NCBI GenBank assembly: GCA_026874595.1
Contig: CM049322.1
Coordinates: 56,296,386 to 56,360,385 of the forward strand
DNA: 64,000 nt
Reading direction: 5' to 3'
From: Sipunculus nudus
Taxonomy: Eukaryota > Annelida > Sipuncula > Golfingiida > Sipunculidae
The position numbers and the translations under genes are program-made. The notes under the pieces were generated by a model, which ran no database searches, was not told where the DNA came from, and saw nothing but the letters and a program-made list of their open reading frames with translations. This document shows, piece by piece, positions 58,801 to 64,000 of the stretch. Positions within the stretch are counted from its first letter, which is position 1, and each line of letters opens with the position of its first letter.

Positions 58801-61703
58801 TATATGAAGAAATCATGGGTGACCTTACAGTAAATGCTGTCTGTCTTTTATTTGCAGCATATGCGGGAGTGACCTCAGAGTACAACAGTTTGGCAAATTC
58901 CAGCCAGCGGCACCAGGACTGTCAAACTGACCAGTCAGGCACCTCGGGCATGAAACAAACAGTCACACTGCATGGAAGAGACAGTTTGACTGGCAATCAA
59001 GCTGTCACTCAGCCAGAACCAATGGAAGTAGGTCAAGAGGTCACAGAGGGACAAGACACAGAATTAGGTCAGGTCTCAAAAGTAGGTGAAGATGTTACAA
59101 AAGTAGGTCAGAGTGCTCTAGAATATGTACAAGCAAATAGTTCGATACTTGTTTTTGACGAGAGCAGCAATGACAGCGGTGCAAGCTTTGAGTCATGTGA
59201 CCCGGATTCTTCGATTGCCGGTGTCCATCTCCCAATGAAAGGACATCATCCATCGCTGAGCCAGGATTCTGGAATCCGTGATTTTCTGGAGCAATCTGAA
59301 AAAGATAAAAGTGATGAGATGACAATCGAGGGTCCTGCTTCCTCCTCGCAGACACTACAGTTCTCCTCTGACACCAGTGTTGTATCCTCTGTAGGTGGGC
59401 TTACCAGTTCTCCTGCGGATTCTTCTATCGATCAAAAATCGGAAAAGTGTGGCATTATTCTGAGGTTAGGATCTATTGAAGAGGATGACGATCAAAGTCA
59501 GAATATGGACTCTCTAGTGAAGAAGATAAAAGATGGTGCAGATGAACTCGACAGCCGGCAAGCTGGAACACAAACCAAAGACTTGAGGTCAAGGTTAACT
59601 CTTAACCTTGACCCTCGAAGGCTATTCTGGTCTAGGACAAAATCAGACGCTATCATGACTAAAAGCCCATCCATGCCAGCATTTTCAACTACACAAAGTA
59701 GCATTAGTCCAAAAGCACCTGAAATTCCGCGATTTGGAAATATGTTGACGCCGCCTTATGAGTCATGTTCACCTCCAACATACGCCCAGATCCGCCATTT
59801 TGTTCAGAGTCCAGTGAGTACCTTCCTTCAGTTGCCGATCCCGGGGAATGTGTTCATGTCACCATATCTTGCCACAGACGATCTACTGATGAAGTTGCCT
59901 CATATGTCATTTGTTGTAAGTGGACCACTTTATTTTTGATGAATATCTGCATATTTAATGCTTGAAATACTTACTTTTCAATTAAAGGTTTCATAGTATG
60001 ATGATATACTATAAAATGTGATAAGGCAAATTTTGCCATTTTCCAGGTTTATGAGGTAAATTAAGTTTGTAACATACAAGATACCAAATATATTAAATAG
60101 GGTACCTGTAAACCTCATGAAAGAACTTACCAACAGGAAATTAAGTTGATACAAGATCTTGGCCTGTGTTTCAGTTATCAGATCTCAGTCAAATTAAGAT
60201 TGGCCCTCTTTATACCACCAAGGCTGTGGCAGCTGTGCTTTCACAGACCTTGATTCAGGGAGCTCCTCTGGCATCTGTTTCATGAATAATGACTACGCAA
60301 GTGACTCGGGTACACTTGTTTTAGATGGCTGCCATAACTGGTGCTAATGCTAGACCAAACATTTGGCAGTGAGGGCATCAAGACTTGACAAATAAATAAA
60401 GTCACATAAACTGCCCCATCTGTAGTACATTTGTACTTGTTCAGATGGTGTGTGAACTGTGTATTGTATACATTATGTTTGTTGGGTTTAATTGGCATTT
60501 GCAAGCTTGTTCATTAGCCATGCAATAGACGCCAGAGCTGCTCTCTGAATCAAGGTCTGTGAAAGTGCAGCTGTTAATGACTTGATAGTATAAAGATGAT
60601 TTTGGCTGTCAGAAGAAATATTAACATGATTGATTGTAACATGGCAGTCAAGAAGCTGGACTGAGCCGTGGCTCCTGGTCTACCCAACACCCCCCCCCCC
60701 CTTTCCCCCTAAATGTGAAATTGTGGAATATTATAAAACCTCAGAGGTTAAATGTTCATCAGAATGACAGGTAATAACATCAGGATTATCCCAGCCTTAT
60801 TTATATTAACCCTGATATATGGAGTACTCAGTTATAAAATCATCATTCATATCACATAACTGGGCCGTAGCGTGGTCTTGCCATAGAGAGGTATATGTGT
60901 ACATTAACGACTTATACCAAAGTCAGATCTGTTATTATTCCTTCATCACTAAAGTCTGTTTGGCCAGCCAAAATCTTTAAGAGTTTCACTTTCTTGACAA
61001 ATGGATTTGTAAATTACATTTTCCTTTGGTTATATGCACTTACTTTGTAGCAGTAGCAGAAGACTACCAGAAATGTAAATATATCTTGCAACATGCTCTA
61101 GGATAGGTATGAAAAGACTAATGATTTGCAAATTTGGTGCAATTTTATCATCATGTTTTAATTTATATCATCATGGTTTTTGCTCATTTTGAGTCTTTAG
61201 GCCATGCAGCAGGGGTTCGATCTCAGCCACTGCACTCCTCTCGCCCACACCCCCGTATGGTTAGTTTTATCCTCATTGACTCTGACCAAGTGTCATCAAA
61301 GGGCCATCTGCCTACCCTTCTGACATGACCACTTTTGTGCATTTCTGAAGGTGATCATGTTAGATTTACAGTCATTTAAAAGTTATACATTAATTTGTGA
61401 ACACCCTGCATATACTGTTATACAGTTCTCTTTTGAAAGTAATATCAATATTAATAAAAAAAAATATTAATATAAATATAAATATTCATAAATTTTCAGG
61501 CGTTACAGCTGGATCCAATGTTGGATGATTCGGTGATGTTTGCAAAGAGACTCCGGAGTCTTGATAAGGAGGTGACGCTCGACGTAATCTCAGATCTGCC
61601 GCACGGTTTTCTCAACTTCGTACTAGTCAGCAAGGATGCCAAGATTGGATCTGACTTGTGTGTCCAGCGTCTGCGAGAACTTTTGAATATAGGTGACAAA
61701 TGA
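31170..61703 (+). CDS. LIPE: Hormone-sensitive lipase, 9 coding exons
   Basis: Joined exons: 31170-31805, 50255-50410, 51412-51489, 51966-52148, 53053-53166, 54382-54526, 56036-56254, 58858-59915, 61500-61703. All junctions are AG/GT and in phase, giving about 930 aa. The family hydrolyses intracellular acylglycerols and sterol/retinyl esters at lipid droplets. The N-terminal HSL domain is evident ([21 protein letters not shown]). The catalytic alpha/beta fold follows: H376-GGG oxyanion motif, [16 protein letters not shown]450-A-G nucleophile elbow, Asp868 (LDPMLDDS) and His898 (DLPHGF). Between them, residues about 511-850 form a Ser-rich regulatory insert with RTKS773, a basophilic-kinase-like site placed like the vertebrate PKA sites (inference). 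A second Met, in a good context, lies at 31218, so the start is uncertain by 16 residues. Confidence 0.95.
31837..32213. mobile_element. pogo/Tigger-type MITE in LIPE intron 1
   Basis: Ends CAGTAGAACCTCAAT and its complement ATTTGAGGTTCTGCTG, flanked by TA (31835-31836 and 32214-32215), as expected for Tc1/mariner-pogo elements. It begins only 31 bases after the exon 1 donor. No transposase ORF was seen. Confidence 0.75.
32216..33507 (+). other. LIPE intron 1 segment with a SINE-like fragment
   Basis: No gene recognised. At 32830-33040 the minus strand shows GGGTTCTAGACCC (B-box-like); the neighbouring acatgcaccctgcaagctga resembles 26055-26090, suggesting a dispersed SINE-like family. Confidence 0.45.
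33508..37793. repeat. Composite interspersed repeat with duplicated about 1-kb segment
   Basis: Starts with an agctcag...ctgagct hairpin (33508-33536). 34601-35560 is repeated, slightly diverged, at 36720-37685 (offset about 2.1 kb), and its first part also occurs at 33911-34240. The terminal motif cagctgagcgccctgaccca + tgggtccctt occurs at 36680-36713 and 37760-37793. Poly-C runs at 35021 and 37159 occupy the same position in both copies. No coding capacity was seen. Confidence 0.75.
38235..38405 (+). pseudogene. Fragment of a non-LTR retrotransposon endonuclease
   Basis: One frame reads [20 protein letters not shown] then a stop; after a frame change follows [13 protein letters not shown]...LDLVFTN and SDHK are hallmarks of APE-type LINE endonucleases (family knowledge). 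Broken by a stop and a frameshift. Confidence 0.65.
38418..39219. mobile_element. Putative TIR DNA element of about 800 bp
   Basis: Perfect 24-bp inverted ends at 38418-38441 and 39196-39219 (begins ggagattacagactggag). The 9-mer atcaaccaa lies directly left (38409-38417) and, after four bases, right (39224-39232), as an imperfectly placed target duplication. The element interrupts the LINE endonuclease fragment region. Internal ORFs match nothing recognised. Confidence 0.6.
39311..39343. repeat. Third copy of the cagctgag...gacccatgggtccctt terminal motif
   Basis: Same terminal motif as at 36680 and 37760, containing the palindrome acccatgggt. It probably marks the end of another copy of that repeat family. 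Confidence 0.7.
39521..41353 (-). mobile_element. Helitron-like (HINE/pearl-type) element A, family 1
   Basis: Minus orientation. 5' end TTGTATCCGCCAAAAC with complementary GTTTTGCGGATAC; 3' end with the hairpin GTAGTCG-CTTGT-CGACTAC, seven bases, then CTAG|T. Inside are about five 280-bp units, each with two ggtggcgccacc-type palindromes, and a (GCG)n tract near the 5' end (41279-41305). Recurrent 70-80-codon ORFs arise from the repeat unit. Confidence 0.75.
41460..43484 (+). mobile_element. Helitron-like (HINE/pearl-type) element B, family 1
   Basis: Plus orientation, head-to-head with element A across about 105 bp. 5' ttgtatccgccaaaacg...gttttgcggatac, a ccgccg tract, several 280-bp units, then ggcggatac, the gtagtcg/cgactac hairpin and CTAG|T at 43481-43484. 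Confidence 0.75.
43641..43945 (+). mobile_element. tRNA-derived SINE
   Basis: Head ggtggtgtaatggttaagg (A-box-like) and gagttcaaatccc (B box, 43692-43704). Body with gggtaccagtaaatactggg and cgatggactagcgtcccatc, a conserved-core type of sequence. It lies between Helitron-like elements B and C. Confidence 0.8.
44966..45300. mobile_element. Possible hAT-like MITE
   Basis: Left end cagggctgcaaaaaaatg and right end attgccagccttg are imperfect inverted ends of hAT type. No clear 8-bp target duplication was found, so the call is tentative. Confidence 0.3.
45646..46825 (+). mobile_element. Helitron-like (HINE/pearl-type) element C, family 1
   Basis: Plus orientation, shorter and more diverged. 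5' attgtatccgccaaaac...gttttgcggatac, fewer internal units, 3' ggcggatac, a degenerate hairpin, then ctgg|t, which still fits the CTRR rule. Confidence 0.75.
46969..47318 (+). mobile_element. tRNA-derived SINE, second family
   Basis: Head gtggtggcataatggatagg (A-box-like) and gggtttgcgtcccg (B box, about 47019-47032), followed by a long body containing gacccaggagtgaatgggta. Distinct in sequence from the SINE at 43641. Confidence 0.75.
47349..47582. mobile_element. hAT-like MITE
   Basis: Inverted ends caggtttcgacgctaac and (complement of the right end) cagggcttgacattaac agree at 12 of 17 positions. Flanking octamers acactgtt and tcacattt match at 5 of 8. Contains repeated gggcaagta motifs. 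Confidence 0.5.
47789..49498 (+). mobile_element. Helitron-like (HINE/pearl-type) element D, family 1
   Basis: Plus orientation, 5' attgtatcagccaaaac, ccgccg tract, 280-bp units (period seen at 48260, 48540, 48820), 3' hairpin gtagtcgcttgtcgactac and CTAG|T. It is highly similar to element A in inverted orientation, including the GC-rich 5' section. Confidence 0.78.
49499..50254 (+). other. LIPE intron 1, 3' part
   Basis: No gene or recognised mobile element. Confidence 0.5.
50255..50410 (+). CDS. LIPE: LIPE coding exon 2 (residues 213-264)
   Basis: Encodes [20 protein letters not shown] and [12 protein letters not shown], matching the HSL segment PFLQTIS...IDPELRG. Acceptor TTTGACAG, donor AAG|GTAATG. 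Confidence 0.94.
50411..51411 (+). other. LIPE intron 2
   Basis: No gene. Two related units with tgaggtcagaggtca (51178-51195 and 51328-51345) suggest a small tandem repeat of about 150 bp. Confidence 0.5.
51412..51489 (+). CDS. LIPE: LIPE coding exon 3 (residues 265-290)
   Basis: Encodes [20 protein letters not shown] then ENDLMH, matching HFWKAFWNITE of relatives. Acceptor TTTAACAG, donor CAT|GTGAGT. Confidence 0.92.
51966..52148 (+). CDS. LIPE: LIPE coding exon 4 (residues 291-351)
   Basis: Encodes [17 protein letters not shown] ... [26 protein letters not shown], matching the HSL block ISPPLAHTG...RLISYDLREGQ. Acceptor TGTTGCAG, donor CAG|GTAAGA. The last 83 bases together with the donor begin a tandem array that continues into the intron. 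Confidence 0.95.
52066..52596. repeat. 83-bp tandem array derived from the end of LIPE exon 4 and its donor
   Basis: One exonic copy (52066-52148), five intronic copies (starts 52149, 52232, 52315, 52398, 52481) and a partial sixth (52564-52596). The period is exactly 83 with few substitutions. Each copy begins with an intact donor GTAAGATA preceded by GGGACAG. As 83 is not a multiple of three and GACAGGTAA gives an in-frame stop after the second donor, using any donor but the first would shift the frame or truncate the protein. Confidence 0.97.
52597..53052 (+). other. LIPE intron 4 after the 83-bp array
   Basis: AT-rich, no gene recognised. Confidence 0.5.
53053..53166 (+). CDS. LIPE: LIPE coding exon 5 (residues 352-389), oxyanion HGGG
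   Basis: Encodes [19 protein letters not shown], then [23 protein letters not shown] is the oxyanion-hole signature of the HSL family. Acceptor CCACCAG, donor GAG|GTATGT. Confidence 0.96.
53167..54381 (+). other. LIPE intron 5
   Basis: No gene or clear repeat recognised; the short ORFs have no recognisable domain. Confidence 0.5.
54382..54526 (+). CDS. LIPE: LIPE coding exon 6 (residues 390-437)
   Basis: Encodes [40 protein letters not shown] and LKNCRML, a strongly conserved HSL block. Acceptor TTTTTAG, donor TTAG|GTGAGA. Confidence 0.96.
54816..55411 (+). mobile_element. Possible Helitron-like repeat, family 3
   Basis: 5' side gtctcccc...ggggagac around a long poly-C run, forming a subterminal hairpin; 3' side gggggaagacatatat. 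Three internal units of about 140 bp share cttgaccttcatcttcaagg and tctgctgaaat. It resembles families 1 and 2 in layout, but no terminal hairpin with CTRR was found. Confidence 0.4.
56036..56254 (+). CDS. LIPE: LIPE coding exon 7 (residues 438-510), nucleophile GDSAG
   Basis: Encodes [18 protein letters not shown] with catalytic Ser450, then [13 protein letters not shown] and [20 protein letters not shown]. Acceptor CTAACAG, donor GCAG|GTAAAC. Confidence 0.97.
56280..57981. mobile_element. hAT-like element with perfect 8-bp target duplication
   Basis: Element 56288-57973 flanked by gcatgaat on both sides (56280-56287 and 57974-57981). Ends tagtgttgggcaaatcatc and the complement tagtggtgggagtcagtt. 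Its outer parts match 8338-8804; the middle is a later insertion (56466-57726). It starts 34 bases after the LIPE exon 7 donor. Confidence 0.85.
56466..57726. mobile_element. TA-flanked TIR element nested inside the hAT-like element
   Basis: TA at 56466-56467 and 57725-57726. Ends ccgttttccaccgtggataa and, inverted, ccgtttccaccagtggataa, with further gcggatta repeats inside. TA target sites point to the Tc1/mariner superfamily. No transposase ORF was seen. A degenerate relative lies at 6304-7304. Confidence 0.75.
57982..58857 (+). other. LIPE intron 7, 3' part
   Basis: No gene or recognised element. Confidence 0.5.
58858..59915 (+). CDS. LIPE: LIPE coding exon 8 (residues 511-863), regulatory insert
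   Basis: A 1058-nt exon beginning AYAG (conserved) and continuing into a Ser/Thr/acidic-rich, probably disordered insert. It contains [20 protein letters not shown], a basic stretch with RTKS773 where vertebrate HSL has its PKA cluster (positional inference). It returns to the conserved fold at [20 protein letters not shown]. Acceptor ATTTGCAG, donor GTT|GTAAGT. Confidence 0.94.
60205..60600. repeat. Fold-back inverted repeat in LIPE intron 8
   Basis: Arms 60230-60275 and 60528-60573 are inverted copies with few mismatches (tttcacagaccttgattcag), with weaker pairing extending outward to ctttata. About 250 bases of loop. Probably a MITE. Confidence 0.8.
61500..61703 (+). CDS. LIPE: LIPE coding exon 9 (residues 864-930, stop)
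   Basis: Encodes [20 protein letters not shown] with the catalytic Asp868, then [20 protein letters not shown] with His898, and ends INIGDK-type (LLNIGDK) TGA. Acceptor ATTTTCAG. Confidence 0.96.
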   Translation, partial: ALQLDPMLDDSVMFAKRLRSLDKEVTLDVISDLPHGFLNFVLVSKDAKIGSDLCVQRLRELLNIGDK

Positions 61704-63237
61704 AGAGCTTAACGAGTTTACATTTTGATAGTGCTCTGTGTTGAAAATTGCAGATACACATGTATAAAATATTATTGTGGAAATAATGAAATTTTATAAT
61801 GGGGGAAATTGTATGATCTGGTGTACATTTCTTGATAATTGATGAATTATATACAGACTTTAAACAATAACACAGAAATGTGCATAAATATTGTTCCTAA
61901 TAATGAAATTCGAAGAATTAGTCATGAGTAAAATAATAAATGATAAGGGAATAAAATAAAAATAAATTGTCATTCTACTCCTACATTTTGTGGATTGACA
62001 TTTTTTTGCAAGTAAAGACCAGGTCATATTAAACATAGTCATTATGTTGTCCACACCTTTCTATATTTCAAATTCATCAACATGATAAAATCGCACCACT
62101 CTTTCCATCAGAAAATTATCATCTTGGAAATCAGGAGCCAGCTTCATAAGCTTTAAGTAGCTTGCACTCAATCCATTGATACATGTTTGTCTATATATGT
62201 GAACACAGGATACCATTTTAATGTATTTACTTTATATTGTATCAATAACCATTCAAACAAACAAAACCAGGTCCTTTGTAATCCACTAGATTTCATGAAG
62301 TGAGCACCAGTTTGTGTAATCTCGGCAATCTGTCCAAATTCAATGTACTGGTAGTGCATATTGAATAGTAACGCTAAAAAGGAATTAAAAATTGCACGCT
62401 CACACCATATCTTTTGTTTCCAGAGTCTAGAAGAATTTATTTATGCTTAAATCTGCAGAAAGAACAACATATCCAGATGAATTGTGGGCATATTGTGCCA
62501 AATAATGATCAATTTTAACCTTTTTTAAAAAATGTGTATGACACAGGTAGTGTCATACATAGGTACTATTCCACAAGTAACGACTGGTTGCTTGTATACC
62601 TAAGTCCAAATTAACGCTGTGGATTAGGTAAAATGGATGTGCAATAGTGTGGCATGGGTTTGGACAGTTTTATGGATATAAAAATATATTTCTTGTATGT
62701 TTGTTGGCTTTTCATAGTAAATTTGTATTTGCAGATTGGCTTTAAAAATAAAATTTTGAAATAATTTCATAAAATAGTGTATGTCCATTCTAGCAGATCT
62801 CTGTTGTATCCTTTGAATGCTTATTTGAAGATAGCTTAAACAACTGTATGAATTAGAGCATTCATCAGGGCACTGGGACTGGTGAGTGTTGATAGAGAAT
62901 TATACACATGTGGAACTGTAGACTCCAGTTTTTGGTGGAGACATCAGTTTTAATATTTTTGTTATATTTAAGGTCATGAGGTAATACAAAAGAATTACAT
63001 CTTAAAAGTAAATAGTTTTCAAACATTAGCTCATAAACTGTATCTGGACAGCTAAGTGTTATTGTTTTGATCTGAGAGGTCAAATGGACATTTTAGGATT
63101 TACACACAAAGTTATATCTGTGAACTTGGATATCAGGCTTGTAATGTTTAATATATATGGTTTAACATTATTTTATTATATTCATTGAAATATATCAAGT
63201 AGCATCCAATATTTGTTGTATTTTATAACATCAAATA
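61704..63237 (+). other. LIPE 3'UTR and downstream sequence
   Basis: No further gene. Candidate polyadenylation signals AATAAA occur from about 61934 and at 62747-62752 and 63234-63239; which is used cannot be told. Confidence 0.5.
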
Positions 63238-63403
63238 AAGTGAAACCTCGTTGTGTCAAAGTCGGAGGGACCCTCAGAAAACTTCGACACATCCGGGGTT
63301 CGACACAAGTGGGTTTTACTTGGTAATAATTTAACTAGTGTTGTCCCAAATATAGAGTCTGTAACTTCGACATAAGCAAGTTCTACAAAACGAGGTTTCA
63401 CTG
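63238..63403. mobile_element. pogo/Tigger-type MITE
   Basis: Left end aagtgaaacctcgttgtgtc, right end aaaacgaggtttcactg followed by TA, the classical pogo/Tigger ends (CAGTGAAACCTCG). The left terminus is mutated (aag for cag) and overlaps an AATAAA. Confidence 0.8.
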
Positions 63404-64000
63404 TATATGATATATAATATATAACATAATCATGACAACTAAAAAAATATATAACATACTTAATACATGACATACATTGTACCTTCTGGTGCATAATAGC
63501 ATTATATATATGACATACACATGTATTAATATTAATATATGTAAAACATTGTATGTGTGAGTCAAACAGTTTTATATGAATGAATCAGGTCAAGGTAACA
63601 AGGTCTCTGTATTCCCATGGAAATCTGGTATGTTTTACAGTTTCCATGGTAACTGTTTTGTGTTCCCGTGGAATATGTTTATTAACCTCTTGTTTCATTT
63701 TAGCCGTCTTCTATTTCAAGCTATTTGGAGATTTTCTCAGGGATATATAGTATACCTACAGTGTACACAAACATTACCTTAGGATGCAGAAAATCATCTT
63801 ATATTTATGTATAAATTAACATAATAATATAAAAATTAGCTGTGTCAGCTATGGGCGCTATTCATAATTCGCTTTAATAAAGAAAAAAAACATATTTATA
63901 TACACAAGTTTATCCTTATATTTTTCAGATATGCTTGTACCCTGTTGGCCATAAATACATGATTCACGAGGCTTGTTTAAACCTGTACTGGAGTCATTAG
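63404..64000. other. Intergenic sequence downstream of LIPE
   Basis: AT-rich, no gene or clear repeat recognised. Confidence 0.5.

Overview
This is an AT-rich animal nuclear window. It carries two divergently transcribed, multi-exon protein-coding genes buried in introns full of repeats. The clear GT/AG introns, tRNA-derived SINEs, hAT/pogo-like DNA elements and especially the Helitron-like elements with internal tandem arrays suggest a lophotrochozoan, most probably a mollusc. That assignment is inference; nothing in the window fixes the species.

Left half (818..24165, minus strand, with a probable non-coding first exon near 30742): an ortholog of DCAF8, a WD40 substrate receptor of CUL4-DDB1 ubiquitin ligases. 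Twelve coding exons join in frame to a 769-residue protein, from MTDSTCQ at 24165 to the family-typical C-terminus MQCAPS and a TAG at 818..820.

Right half (31170..61703, plus strand): an ortholog of hormone-sensitive lipase (LIPE/HSL). Nine coding exons join in frame to about 930 residues with the HGGG oxyanion motif, the GDSAG nucleophile, and the Asp and His of the triad. The two genes face away from each other across about 30.6-31.17 kb, where an NRF1-like site lies in a probable shared promoter. No functional link between the two genes is visible beyond this shared upstream region.

Most of the rest is repeats. DCAF8 introns hold a 1.5-kb array of a 23-bp unit, a 15-bp minisatellite, a 31-bp array and a decayed copy of exon 5. 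The DCAF8 5'UTR intron holds several interspersed families. LIPE intron 1 (18.4 kb) holds an inverted cluster of four Helitron-like elements built from 280-bp units (39.5-49.5 kb), two SINEs, a LINE endonuclease fragment, a TIR element and pogo-like MITEs. LIPE intron 7 holds a hAT-like element with a perfect 8-bp target duplication and a second TIR element nested inside it.

The most unusual signal is that several tandem arrays or duplications sit exactly on splice junctions of the two genes and copy the splice site. Examples are the donor of DCAF8 exon 11 (about 67 copies of a donor-like unit), the acceptor of the same exon (duplicated upstream), and the donor of LIPE exon 4 (83 bp of exon end plus donor, giving six potential donors).
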